Assembly: GCF_036881715.1 (NCBI RefSeq)
Contig: NZ_JBAKBF010000006.1
Span: 215,266 to 279,265 of the forward strand
DNA from: Pannonibacter anstelovis
GTDB lineage: Bacteria > Pseudomonadota > Alphaproteobacteria > Rhizobiales > Stappiaceae
DNA: 64,000 bases
Direction of reading: 5' to 3'
Positions 1 through 8,779 of this stretch are shown piece after piece. A program made the translations under genes and the position numbers. The notes under the pieces were generated by a model that did no database searches, was not told the origin of the DNA, and saw only the letters and a list, made by a program, of their open reading frames with translations. Positions within the stretch are counted from its first letter, which is position 1. Every line of letters begins with the position of its first letter.

Positions 1-473
1 ACCACCTCGGCGATATCGAGATAATCGTAGCGCAGCACGATGTTCAGCTCGTCGCAGAGCACCATCCGGTAGTCGCCGCTGGTGATCATCTCCTTGGCTG
101 CATCCCAGGCTTCCTGCGCCGCAGCGATGTCGCGCTGGCGGTCCTGCGTTTCCCAGGTGAAGCCCTCACCCATGCGCTTGACGGTAACGAGATCGGCGAA
201 GCGCTCCAGCGCATGGGTTTCGCCCGTGTCGAGGCGGCCCTTGACGAACTGCACCACGCCGACCCGGTGACCGTGACCAAGAGAGCGGAACACCATGCCG
301 AAGCCTGCGGTGGATTTGCCCTTGCCCTTGCCGGTGTGGACGATGGTCAGACCCTTCTCGATGGTCTTGGTGGCCATGATCTTGTCGCGCGCCGCCTTCT
401 TCTTGCGCATCTTCTCGGCATGGCGGGCGTTCACGTCTTCTTCGGTCTGAATCTCGGTGTCGGTCTCGGTCAC
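1..473 (-). CDS. cobO: Cob(I)yrinic acid a,c-diamide adenosyltransferase CobO (3' end outside window)
   Basis: Transfers the 5'-deoxyadenosyl group of ATP to cob(I)yrinic acid diamide in cobalamin synthesis. About 157 N-terminal residues are present and the gene runs off the window's left edge. A nucleotide-binding loop GKGKGKST sits near residues 48-55 after a charged, Lys-rich N-terminal extension, as in BtuR/CobO proteins. The only plausible start is a GTG five bases after the cobN stop codon, since no ATG is in frame upstream. It is therefore the last visible gene of the riboswitch-cobU-cobW-cobN-cobO operon. Identity is firm from the P-loop and neighbours; the start codon is slightly less so. 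Confidence 0.93.
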   Translation of the reverse strand, partial: MTETDTEIQTEEDVNARHAEKMRKKKAARDKIMATKTIEKGLTIVHTGKGKGKSTAGFGMVFRSLGHGHRVGVVQFVKGRLDTGETHALERFADLVTVKRMGEGFTWETQDRQRDIAAAQEAWDAAKEMITSGDYRMVLCDELNIVLRYDYLDIAEV

Positions 474-478
474 GGCGG

Positions 479-3400
479 TCAGGCCCTCATGGCTTGGGAT
501 GTGAGCTGGCTGGAGAGGCCAGCATGGACGGAGTTGCGGCGCGGCGTCCAGAGCCCGCGCCGGATGGCTTCGTCAAAGCGCTGAAGAATATCCTCATAGG
601 CGGCAGGGTTGGCATGGGCCAGAAACTCCCGCACGGCGGCATCCTCGATATAGGCGGTGTAAAGCTGATCGAAATGATGTTCGCGCACCGCCCTTGTCGT
701 CGCCGCGAAGGCAAAGAGATAGTCCAGCGTCGCGGCAATCTCGAAGGCACCCTTGTAGCCGTGGCGCATGACCCCGGCGATCCACTTCGGGTTCGCCGCC
801 CGGCCCCGCACCACGCGGGAAATCTCCTCCGACAGCGCCCGCACCACGGGCCGTTCTGGCCGTGAATGATCGGTGTGATAGCTGACGGGCACCTCCCCCG
901 TCAGCGCTTCGACCGTTGCCGCAAGGCCGCCCTCGAACTGGTAGTAGTCGTCGCTGTCGAGCAGGTCATGCTCGCGGTTGTCCTGATTGTGCAGGACCAG
1001 ATCGACGCCGCGAAGGCGCGTCTCGAAGCGCTCGCGCACCGCCTCGCCTTTCGCCCCGCCGCCATAGGCATAGGAACCCCAGGCGAGGAAGGCATCGGCG
1101 AAATCCTCCCGCTCCTGCCAGATCCCCTCATCCATCAGCGCCTGCAAACCTGCCCCATAGGCACCGGGCATGGAGCCGAACACACGGATGGAAGCCTCGG
1201 CAAAGGCATCGTCCCGGGCTAGCCCCCTCGCCTGCAGCTCCGCCCGCTCAGCCCGCACCCGCGCCGCCATCGGGTTGGCGCTTTCCGGCTCGTCGAGCGC
1301 GGCCACCGCCCGCACGGCGCTGGTGAACAGGTCCATCTGATGCGGGAAGGCATCGCGGAAGAAGCCGGAGATGCGCAGCGTCACGTCGATGCGCGGACGG
1401 CGCAGCTCCGACAGCGGCATGATCTCGAAACCGGTGACGCGCCCGGAGCCCGGTTCCCACACCGGCCTTGCGCCGATCAGCGCCAGCGCCTGCGCAATGT
1501 CATCGCCGCCGGTACGCATGTTGGCCGTGCCCCAGCAGGTCAGCACCAGTGCCTTGGGCCACTCGCCCTCATCCTGAAAATAGCGCAGCGCCACTTCCGC
1601 CGCCGAAGCCTGCCCCAGCCGCCAGGCAACCTCGGTCGGCACGGCGCGCACATCGACCGAATAGAAATTCCGTCCCGTAGGCAGCACATCCGGCCGGCCT
1701 CTGGTTGGCGCGCCGGACGGCCCCGGCGGCACGAAACGGCCATCCAGCGCCGCCAGCACCGCTGCCGTTTCCGCAGCTCCGGAGGCCGCGACAGCGGGCA
1801 GCAAAGTGGCCTCAATCTCCTGAAGAACAGAAGCTGTTGCAGTCAGTTCCGGACATTTCATTTCTCCGGAGACAAGCAGAACAGCCAGTTTTTCAAGCCG
1901 CTCCACCGTATCACCACAAGAGCGCCAAAGGGCATCGGACATGCCCGCCAAAAGCTCCGGCTTCGGCCCGGTCCAGAGGGCGGAGAAATCGCAGGACAGC
2001 GGATCAAACTCAGCCGCCCCACCAAGAAGATCACGCGCCAGAGCCCGGATCAGGCTTTCATCCTGAGACCTGCTTCCACGCGGCACGCGCACCAGCGCCA
2101 CCAGCAGGTCATGCAACAGCCGCCCCTGCGGGCTCTCGCCCAGCACATGCAACCCGTCCCGGATCTGCAATTCCTTGAGGTCACACAGATGCGCATCCAG
2201 CCGCGCCAGACGGGTCGTCTCGCACATGTCCGGCGTCAGGCCGATATCCGCATCAAGCCCATGAACGGAGGCAAGCTCCAGAATGTCCCGCGTCAGCACC
2301 TTCTGCCGGCGCGGATCAACACCGCTGGCGAGATAGTACTCATCGAGCAGGTTTTCCATTTCATTGGCAACGCCATAATTTTCAGCCCGCGTCAGTGGCG
2401 GCGTCAGGTGATCAACAATAACGGCAGAGGCCCGCCGTTTGGCCTGCATACCCTCGCCCGGATCATTGACAATGAAAGGATATATGTTCGGCACCGGGCC
2501 CAGCACGGCTTCCGGATAGCACTCTTCAGACAGCGCCAGCGCCTTGCCCGGCAGCCATTCCAGATTGCCGTGCTTGCCGAGATGGACGATGGCATCGACA
2601 CCCGCCACCTCGCGCAGCCAGATGTAGAAGGCAAAGTAGTTGTGCGGCGGCACCAGATCCGGATCGTGATAGGTCGCCTTCGGATCAATGTTGTAGCCAC
2701 GCGCAGGCTGAATGCCTGCATAGATGCTGCCAAAGCGGGTCAGCGGAAGATGAAAAGCGCCATCGCGCATGGCCGGATCCTCCTCCGGCACGCCCCAGCG
2801 GGCCGTCACCTGCGCCTGCACCGCCTCCGGAAAGGACGCAAAGGCCTTGCGGTAGTCAGCAAGCGCGAAGCGCACATCCACCCGGCGCCCTGCCCGTCCT
2901 TGCGGACTGTTGGTCACCCCGGCCAGCAGATGCGCCATCAGTGCTTCGGAGGTGACCGGCGCATCCGAAGGAACATCATACCCTGCGTCCCGCAGGTCCG
3001 CGATCAGGGCCGCGCAGGAGGCAGGCGTGTCCAGCCCCACACCATTGGCAATGCGCCCGTCACTGTCAGGATAGTTTGCGAGCACCAGCGCCACCTTGCG
3101 CGCAGCGGCAGGCTTTCCGCCCAGCTTCGCCCAGTTTGCCGCCAGCGCTGCCACATAGGCCATGCGGCTCTCTTCGGGCCTGAAGAGCACGGGGCGGAAC
3201 TGGGTGGCGGGATCAAGGATGCCTTCTTCCTTGAACGAGACCGCCCGCGTCATCAGCCGCCCGTCCAGCTCCGGCAGCACCACATGCATGGCCAGATCAC
3301 GCACGGAGATCCCCTGCGTGCTTTCCGCCCAGCCCGCCCGCGATGAGGAGGAGAAGACCACCTGCAGCACCGGGCGGCCCGGCGCATCCAGCGGTGACGG

Positions 3401-4234
3401 CTGATGCACGCGTCCGCCACTGGAAACGGCAAAGGCCGTCGCATTCAACACCACTGCCGGAGGCAGCGCCTCGAACAGGGCCGACAGCACGGCAGCCGAT
3501 TCCGCATCCTTCAGCGAGGCAACGAAGATGGGCAGCACGTTGAGCCCCTGCCCCTCCAGATGACGGCAGAGCGCCTCGGCAGGCGCTGTCTCGCCCGCCT
3601 GCACCAGCGCCCGGTAGAAGACCAGCGCAGCAACCGGCCGGGCCGGATCTGCGAAGCGGGCCGTCAGATCATCGAGCCCCGGTGCGGTGTGGCCGGGCAG
3701 GAAGATGCCCGCACGCGGCAAGGGCGCAGGCAGGGGCGGCTCCTGATCCTTGCCAATGAGATGAGCGCAAAACCTTAGGGCATTGCGGTAATTTTCTGCA
3801 CCACCTTCAATGCAATAGCGCCACAGCCGCCGCACGGCGTCCACCGGTACGGTGGAGAGAGCGGCCAGATCCTCATCCCACTTGTCGCAGCCTGCAAAGA
3901 CAGCCAGCTGCAACCCGCTGCGATTGACTTCCTCCCGCAGACGGTCGAGCCCGTAGGACCAGTAGCCCGCCCCACCGAGAAGCCGCAGCACCACCATCTT
4001 CGACCCGGCGAGCGTCTTTTCCGCGTACAGATCGACCGAATAGGGATGACTGAGGGCCAGAATACTGGCCAGCCGCAGCGAAACATCGCCGCCAAGGGAG
4101 GCATGCGCCGCGGCGAAAGCCGAGAGTTCCGTATCGGCCGCCGACAGGAACACCAGATCCGCCGGGTCCTGCGCGAGGTCCACGGCATCACCGCCGTCAT
4201 CAATCCGCCGGGTTTGACTTGCGAGGATATGCAT
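479..4234 (-). CDS. cobN: Cobaltochelatase subunit CobN
   Basis: Large subunit of the aerobic ATP-dependent cobaltochelatase (CobN with CobS and CobT), which inserts Co2+ into hydrogenobyrinic acid a,c-diamide. The product is about 1251 residues, the usual size for the CobN/magnesium-chelatase H family, and its whole length has the character of that family. The start chosen is the ATG at 4234 (protein begins MHILASQT), preceded by GAAGG at a good spacing; the frame is open 21 codons further upstream, but that extension is low-complexity and unlikely. cobS and cobT are not in this window. It lies between cobW and cobO in the B12-controlled operon. Confidence 0.96.
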   Translation of the reverse strand: MHILASQTRRIDDGGDAVDLAQDPADLVFLSAADTELSAFAAAHASLGGDVSLRLASILALSHPYSVDLYAEKTLAGSKMVVLRLLGGAGYWSYGLDRLREEVNRSGLQLAVFAGCDKWDEDLAALSTVPVDAVRRLWRYCIEGGAENYRNALRFCAHLIGKDQEPPLPAPLPRAGIFLPGHTAPGLDDLTARFADPARPVAALVFYRALVQAGETAPAEALCRHLEGQGLNVLPIFVASLKDAESAAVLSALFEALPPAVVLNATAFAVSSGGRVHQPSPLDAPGRPVLQVVFSSSSRAGWAESTQGISVRDLAMHVVLPELDGRLMTRAVSFKEEGILDPATQFRPVLFRPEESRMAYVAALAANWAKLGGKPAAARKVALVLANYPDSDGRIANGVGLDTPASCAALIADLRDAGYDVPSDAPVTSEALMAHLLAGVTNSPQGRAGRRVDVRFALADYRKAFASFPEAVQAQVTARWGVPEEDPAMRDGAFHLPLTRFGSIYAGIQPARGYNIDPKATYHDPDLVPPHNYFAFYIWLREVAGVDAIVHLGKHGNLEWLPGKALALSEECYPEAVLGPVPNIYPFIVNDPGEGMQAKRRASAVIVDHLTPPLTRAENYGVANEMENLLDEYYLASGVDPRRQKVLTRDILELASVHGLDADIGLTPDMCETTRLARLDAHLCDLKELQIRDGLHVLGESPQGRLLHDLLVALVRVPRGSRSQDESLIRALARDLLGGAAEFDPLSCDFSALWTGPKPELLAGMSDALWRSCGDTVERLEKLAVLLVSGEMKCPELTATASVLQEIEATLLPAVAASGAAETAAVLAALDGRFVPPGPSGAPTRGRPDVLPTGRNFYSVDVRAVPTEVAWRLGQASAAEVALRYFQDEGEWPKALVLTCWGTANMRTGGDDIAQALALIGARPVWEPGSGRVTGFEIMPLSELRRPRIDVTLRISGFFRDAFPHQMDLFTSAVRAVAALDEPESANPMAARVRAERAELQARGLARDDAFAEASIRVFGSMPGAYGAGLQALMDEGIWQEREDFADAFLAWGSYAYGGGAKGEAVRERFETRLRGVDLVLHNQDNREHDLLDSDDYYQFEGGLAATVEALTGEVPVSYHTDHSRPERPVVRALSEEISRVVRGRAANPKWIAGVMRHGYKGAFEIAATLDYLFAFAATTRAVREHHFDQLYTAYIEDAAVREFLAHANPAAYEDILQRFDEAIRRGLWTPRRNSVHAGLSSQLTSQAMRA

Positions 4235-4340
4235 CTGGCACGCCTTCAATAGGCTCAGACTGGGTGTGCCTGTCCCCGCGCCCCGCCCCTTGCGCAACTT
4301 GCGTCAGGAGCGGGGCGGCGGGGGTCCACACCGCGAAGGG

Positions 4341-5465
4341 TCAGGCAGCACGCCCAGCCGCAGCTGAGGCCAGCGCAGCAGAAACAGCCGCAAGATCGAG
4401 CCCCTTGAGGCCAATCACCACCAGCTTGCCGGGCGCCTTGGCACCTGCCGCGAACCAGGCCTCGACACGCGGGCCAACCGCCTGTACCAGCGCAGGCGCG
4501 GCCTTGCCGGAGACCGCCACCGCGCCCTTGATGCGCAGCACGCCCTTCAGCGCCATCGCCCGCAGCACCACAGCCTCGATGTCCTTCAGCGAGGCAAACT
4601 CCGGCGCCATGACCACATGGCTTTCGAAATCGTCATGGTGGTGATCATGATCATGATCATGGTCATGGTCATCATCGTGATCGTGATCGTGATCGTGGTC
4701 ATCATCGTCATGATGGTGGTGATGATGGTGCGCACGGCGGGCAGCCAGATCATCCTCCGCAGCGGAGGAGCGGCCCAGCAGCACGTCGATGGGCAGCGAA
4801 CCCTTTTCAGCTGCAATGATCTCGACACCGGCGCGCACATCTTCTGCGATATGCTCGCGGATATGCTCTAGCGCGTGATCATCGACCAGATCGGCCTTGT
4901 TCAGCACCACCAGATCGGCGCAGGCGAGCTGATCGTGGAAAAGCTCTTCCACCGGATTGTCATGATCCAGCGTTTCATCGGCAGCGCGCTGCGCGGCAAG
5001 GGCTTCCTCGTCCAGCACGATGCGCCCTTCGGCGAGAGCTGCCGCATCCAGCACGGTGACAACACCATCCACCGTCACCCGCGTCTTGACGCTGGGCCAG
5101 GTAAAGGCCCGCACCAGCGGCTGGGGCAGAGCAAGGCCTGACGTCTCGATGACGATGTGGTCCGGCGGCGTCTCGCGGGCCAGCAGCATTTCCATGGCTG
5201 GGAGGAAATCATCGGCCACGGTGCAGCAGATGCAGCCGTTGGTCAGCTCCACCACATCATCGGCAGAGCAGGACGGATCGGCGCAGCCATCCAGCAGCGA
5301 GCCGTCAAAGCCCATATCGCCGAACTCGTTGACGATCAGCGCAATGCGCCGCCCGTCCGCGTTGGTCAGGAGATTGCGGATGAGCGTCGTCTTGCCCGCG
5401 CCCAGAAAGCCGGTGACGATGGTGGCCGGGATCTTGGCCACGGCAGGGGTCTGAAAATCGGTCAT
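4341..5465 (-). CDS. cobW: CobW, G3E-family GTPase with a His/Asp-rich metal-binding stretch
   Basis: CobW is thought to be a metallochaperone GTPase that delivers cobalt to the cobaltochelatase. The 374-residue protein shows Walker A GFLGAGKTT at about residues 19-27, the metal-binding CICC motif at 78-81, NKAD (guanine specificity) at 189-192, and a C-terminal CobW_C domain. Residues 246-279 are an almost unbroken run of His and Asp, a probable metal buffer or sensor. The start codon overlaps the cobU stop by four bases (ATGA), so the two are translationally coupled. The following cobN fits a cobalt-loading role. Related G3E proteins handle zinc or nickel, but the context makes cobalt much the most likely metal. 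Confidence 0.95.
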   Translation of the reverse strand: MTDFQTPAVAKIPATIVTGFLGAGKTTLIRNLLTNADGRRIALIVNEFGDMGFDGSLLDGCADPSCSADDVVELTNGCICCTVADDFLPAMEMLLARETPPDHIVIETSGLALPQPLVRAFTWPSVKTRVTVDGVVTVLDAAALAEGRIVLDEEALAAQRAADETLDHDNPVEELFHDQLACADLVVLNKADLVDDHALEHIREHIAEDVRAGVEIIAAEKGSLPIDVLLGRSSAAEDDLAARRAHHHHHHHDDDDHDHDHDHDDDHDHDHDHDHHHDDFESHVVMAPEFASLKDIEAVVLRAMALKGVLRIKGAVAVSGKAAPALVQAVGPRVEAWFAAGAKAPGKLVVIGLKGLDLAAVSAALASAAAGRAA

Positions 5466-6034
5466 AGAGAGATATCCGGTTGTGAGGAGGGCTTGAGCAC
5501 GAGCGGCAGACCGGCGGCCACAAAGACCACGCGGCTGCAGACGGCAGCAAGCTCCTGATTGAGACGGCCCTGCGCATCGCGGAACTGACGCGCCATGGCG
5601 TTGTCCGGCACGATGCCAAGACCCACTTCATTCGAAACGAAAACAACAGGCGCAGGCAGATTGGGCACGAGCGCGCAAAGCGCCTGAGTAGCGGCGGCAA
5701 GGTCTGCTTCGGCCATCATCAGATTGGTCAGCCAGAGCGTCAGGCAATCGACCAGCACCGCACGTCCGGGCAGGGCTTCGCGCCGGAGCACGTCCGTCAG
5801 TTCCGCGCCGATGCCGCCCTTGTCCTCAATGGTGCGCCACTCTACCCCGCGCCGTGCGCGGTGCAGGCCGATGCGGGCTTCCATCTCCCCGTCCCAAGCG
5901 GCGGAAGTCGCCACATAGACAGGCTCAAGCCCGCTTTCGAGGATCAGCTGCTCTGCATATCTGCTCTTGCCGGAGCGTGCGCCGCCCGTCACCAGAACGG
6001 AAGTTGCCGCCCCCTGCCCTTCAGCCTGCGCCAT
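5462..6034 (-). CDS. cobU: Bifunctional adenosylcobinamide kinase / adenosylcobinamide-phosphate guanylyltransferase
   Basis: Phosphorylates adenosylcobinamide and then activates it with GMP for nucleotide-loop assembly (called CobU in Salmonella, CobP in the aerobic-pathway nomenclature). The 190-residue protein has a P-loop GGARSGKS at residues 17-24 and an LHRARR segment whose His (about residue 58) matches the histidine that carries the GMP intermediate in CobU. It is the first large gene after the cobalamin riboswitch. Its ATG follows the stop of a 32-codon ORF by only three bases and has no clear Shine-Dalgarno sequence, which suggests coupled translation. It overlaps cobW by four bases. 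Confidence 0.95.
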   Translation of the reverse strand: MAQAEGQGAATSVLVTGGARSGKSRYAEQLILESGLEPVYVATSAAWDGEMEARIGLHRARRGVEWRTIEDKGGIGAELTDVLRREALPGRAVLVDCLTLWLTNLMMAEADLAAATQALCALVPNLPAPVVFVSNEVGLGIVPDNAMARQFRDAQGRLNQELAAVCSRVVFVAAGLPLVLKPSSQPDISL

Positions 6035-6037
6035 GGG

Positions 6038-6136
6038 TCAGCCGCAGGCTTGCAGCATGGCAGCGTCAGGCTCTCTTGCGGACGCGCGGGCGCGATCCGC
6101 CCTGCCATCCGCCCAGTCTGGGGGAGTAGAAATCAT
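6038..6136 (-). CDS. Possible 32-residue small ORF between riboswitch and cobU
   Basis: An ATG at 6136 is preceded by GGAGG at about 6 bases and opens a 32-codon frame that ends in TGA three bases before the cobU ATG. The peptide starts MISTPPDWADGRADRA and ends LQACG. It shows no signal peptide, membrane segment or known motif. The strong ribosome-binding site, absent in front of cobU, and the tight spacing suggest a translated leader that hands ribosomes to cobU. I do not recognise the peptide, and it could be chance. Confidence 0.4.
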   Translation of the reverse strand: MISTPPDWADGRADRARASAREPDAAMLQACG

Positions 6137-6185
6137 GTCAGGTCCTCCGGTCCGCCCACCCGGCGGCCTTGGGGTTGCACAACAT

Positions 6186-6382
6186 CAGGCCGGTCTCCTG
6201 GCTCGCGGGTCTTCACCTTGCCGCGCCTTCCCGCAAGGACTGGCCTTGCAGTGGCATGAGGCGGCAAGATTCTCCGCTGACAGTTGCGGGGGCAGCTGCG
6301 GCTTTGGAGCCCCGGATTGAGTCGCTCCGCACCGCATTCCCGTTTCATCCCCTTGGGCTTGGCCCTCCGGGGAACCTGATCC
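6186..6382 (-). promoter_or_regulatory. Cobalamin (B12) riboswitch
   Basis: Read on the minus strand, the region contains the B12 box AGCCAGGAGACCGGCC (6188-6203) and, upstream of it, the usual conserved blocks: GGTTCCC at the 5' side, a GGGAATGCGGTGCG segment, CCCCCGCAACTGT and GCCACTG. It ends about 50 bases before the small ORF and 150 bases before cobU. It should repress cobU-cobW-cobN-cobO when adenosylcobalamin is abundant. The match to the class is essentially complete; exact ends are approximate. Confidence 0.95.
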
Positions 6383-6576
6383 TCTCCTTGTAACGGCTTG
6401 GCGGCAGCGCAGCAAGGACGCCCTTAGGGCAAGCCTGCGGCGCAAAAGCCCCCTCCACATTCCGGGCAACGGGTGCAAGAACCGGCGCGGATGGGTTATC
6501 CACTGGCCCAAGCCGTTGAAAGACCGCAGATTTCCGCCAAAGCCAGCCCTGTGGAAAACTTTCTTGAAGAAAGGGC

Positions 6577-6605
6577 TTGGCAAATGCTCAAGGCCTTTGT
6601 TATAC
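6577..6605 (+). promoter_or_regulatory. Probable sigma-70-type promoter of the tRNA-Asn gene
   Basis: TTGGCA (6577-6582) and TTATAC (6600-6605) are separated by exactly 17 bases and lie about 60 bases upstream of the tRNA. This is close to the housekeeping consensus and in the right orientation. Transcription should start near 6612, leaving a 5' leader of about 54 bases. Confidence 0.6.
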
Positions 6606-6665
6606 GCCTCTCACCGACGGCGGCGCACACAGCCGCCACCGCAAAGGGCACTGCCCTTCTGGTGA

Positions 6666-6741
6666 TCCGCGATAGCTCAGTTGGTAGAGCGTTCGACTGT
6701 TAATCGAATGGTCGCAGGTTCGAGTCCTGCTCGCGGAGCCA
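6666..6741 (+). tRNA. tRNA-Asn (anticodon GTT)
   Basis: A full cloverleaf is present: acceptor arm TCCGCGA pairs with TCGCGGA, the D arm holds AGCTCAGTTGGTAGAGC, the anticodon loop CTGTTAA has GTT at 6699-6701, and the T arm holds GGTTCGAGTCC. The CCA end is encoded (6739-6741). It stands alone between the B12 riboswitch and the iron-transport locus. Confidence 0.97.
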
Positions 6742-6775
6742 ACCTTCTCTCTTCCCTAGATAAAATTCAAAACTT

Positions 6776-6797
6776 GCCCGCAACGGCAGGGCTTTTT
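6776..6797 (+). terminator. Weak terminator after tRNA-Asn
   Basis: A GCCC...GGGC stem (6776-6779 with 6789-6792) is followed directly by five T residues, about 35 bases after the tRNA. The stem is short, so this is only a likely site. Confidence 0.4.
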
Positions 6798-6820
6798 GCG
6801 TTTGTGCGGCAGACTGCGCC

Positions 6821-8779
6821 TCACGCGGGTCTGCGGTAGAGCAGCCAGAGAAAATACGGCCCGCCGATGAAGGACGCGAGGATGCCGGCGGGGATCTCGT
6901 AGGGAAAATCGAGCGTGCGGCCCAGCCAGTCGGCGCTGACCATCAGAGCAGCGCCAATAGCCGCAGCACAGGCAATCCGCAGCAGCGCACGCCCCGGCGC
7001 CACGGAGGCCGCGATATGGGGCGCGATGAGGCCGATGAAGCTAAGGGGGCCGGTTATCAGCGTGGCGGCAGCCGTCAGCAGGGCCGAGAGCGCCAGAAGC
7101 AAGGTGCGCGAGCGGCGGGGCGACAGGCCCAGCGCCCGGGCTGTGGTGTCGCCCAGCGGCAGAATCTCCAGCCAGCGCCCCATCAGCGGCAGCACCAGCA
7201 GCACAACGAGCAGGATGGCCAGCGAGGCAAGGGCCGTCAGTCCGGCGGCGCGGTAGGTCGGCCCCATGGACCAGGCCAGCACGAAGACCGCACGCGGATC
7301 ACCGCTGGCCAGAATGAAGGATATGAGCGCAGCCGCAAATGTGCCTATGGCAACACCGGCCAGCAGCACCGGCCCGGGTGCGTGGCCGGACTTGCGGGTG
7401 ATGGCCAGCACGAAGAGGAAGGCGAGCACCGCCCCGCCCGCTCCGCCCCCCAGCAGCAGGAGAGGAGAGAAGGAACCGGTCAAAAACAGCGCCACGGTGA
7501 TGCCGAGCCCTGCCCCCGAACTGACGCCCAGCCCTTCAGGACTGGCCAGCGGATTGCCGGTCATCGCCTGAATGAGCCCGCCAGCCAGCGCCAGCATCGC
7601 ACCGGCAGCGGCAGATGCCAGCACACGCGGCCAGCGCCCTTCGATCAGTTCTCCGGCGGCGAGGCCACCCGGATGCAGCTGGCTGGTGAGGGAGAAGAGC
7701 GTGAGGGCGGCAAGACAGGCCAGAGCCAGCAGCAGGACGAGGCGCTGACGGCTGGCAGCTGGCACAGCTGGCGGTAATGTCTGGGAGCCACCCGCCCTTG
7801 CGCTCGCAGGCATGCGGCGCAGCAGCACCAGCAGCAGAACGGCTCCGGCCATGGCCGTGGCTGTTCCCGTGGGCACTTCGGCAATCACGCCCGACAGCGC
7901 CAGCACTATGCTGTCGGCAAGCAGCAGCAGCGCCGCGCCAATGATGGGCGCAGAGACAAAACGCCCGGCAAAACTCCGGACACCGGCCAGCGTTGCCAGA
8001 TGCGGCGCAGCAAGGCCAACGAAGGCAATCACCCCCACCCGCACCACCACCAGCGCGGAGAGAATGCAGGCCAGCGACAGGGCAACAAGCCGGATCGTGC
8101 GGATGGATAGGCCCAGGCTGCGGGCGCTGGCATCATCGAGCCCGGCAACCGTCAGTGGCCTGAACAGCAGCGCCAGCAGCGGCACGCAGACTGCCAGACG
8201 CACAGCCAAGGCCGCAGCATCGGAAAAATCGTTCTGCACCAGCGATCCGCTGGCCCAGATGAAGACCGAGCGCAGATATTCATGCTGGAACAGGGCCAGC
8301 ACAACGGAAGCCGACCCGGCAAAGAAGCCGACGATCATGCCGCACAAGAGCAGGGTCACCGGCGAAAAACCGTGCCGGGAGGCAAGCATTCCCACCAGCG
8401 CCAGCGCAGCAAAGCCGCCGGCCAACCCCGCCGCCTCGCGCTGCCACATGGCGAGTGCGGGCACGAGCAGCGTTGCCGCCATGATGCCAAGCTGCGCACC
8501 GGAGAGAAGGCCGAGGGTTGCCGGTTCCGCCAGCGGGTTCTTCAGCACCTGCTGAAACACCACTCCCGCCAGCGCCAGCGCGGCCCCGGCCAGCGCCGCC
8601 ACGGCAAGGCGCGGCACCAGCGCATAATGCAGATAGATCTCACTGAAGACAGCCGGGTCCGGTGTGAGCAGCGCCACGCCCAGCGCGGACAGGGGCACAT
8701 GGGCGCTGTAGGCCACAAGGGTCAATACGGCGGCAGGCACCAGCAGCGCCGCAAGAAGCAAGGGAAGACGAAGCGTCAT
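6821..8779 (-). CDS. fhuB: Fused iron-siderophore ABC transporter permease (FhuB-type)
   Basis: Inner-membrane permease that moves ferric siderophore into the cytoplasm. At 652 residues it matches FhuB, in which two FecCD permease halves are joined in one chain. Both halves carry the conserved APH segment (GLAAPHLA in the first, GLIAPHIA in the second), and about 20 hydrophobic segments run along the protein. The start is the ATG at 8779, overlapping the stop of the binding-protein gene as ATGA; the frame is open upstream but only through that gene. The partner ATPase (FhuC) is not encoded in the locus. Ferric hydroxamate is the likely substrate, by family only. Confidence 0.9.
   Translation of the reverse strand: MTLRLPLLLAALLVPAAVLTLVAYSAHVPLSALGVALLTPDPAVFSEIYLHYALVPRLAVAALAGAALALAGVVFQQVLKNPLAEPATLGLLSGAQLGIMAATLLVPALAMWQREAAGLAGGFAALALVGMLASRHGFSPVTLLLCGMIVGFFAGSASVVLALFQHEYLRSVFIWASGSLVQNDFSDAAALAVRLAVCVPLLALLFRPLTVAGLDDASARSLGLSIRTIRLVALSLACILSALVVVRVGVIAFVGLAAPHLATLAGVRSFAGRFVSAPIIGAALLLLADSIVLALSGVIAEVPTGTATAMAGAVLLLVLLRRMPASARAGGSQTLPPAVPAASRQRLVLLLALACLAALTLFSLTSQLHPGGLAAGELIEGRWPRVLASAAAGAMLALAGGLIQAMTGNPLASPEGLGVSSGAGLGITVALFLTGSFSPLLLLGGGAGGAVLAFLFVLAITRKSGHAPGPVLLAGVAIGTFAAALISFILASGDPRAVFVLAWSMGPTYRAAGLTALASLAILLVVLLVLPLMGRWLEILPLGDTTARALGLSPRRSRTLLLALSALLTAAATLITGPLSFIGLIAPHIAASVAPGRALLRIACAAAIGAALMVSADWLGRTLDFPYEIPAGILASFIGGPYFLWLLYRRPA

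Noticed and set aside
1340..3346. 668-codon open frame antisense to cobN
   Set aside because: It is a high-GC shadow frame: Arg/Pro/Gln-rich, no family likeness, and fully covered by cobN, whose product is clear.
4626..4736. Tandem repeat or CRISPR-like array at 4.6-4.7 kb
   Set aside because: The short ATC/TCATGA repeats are codons of the His/Asp-rich run in CobW; there are no spaced identical repeats.
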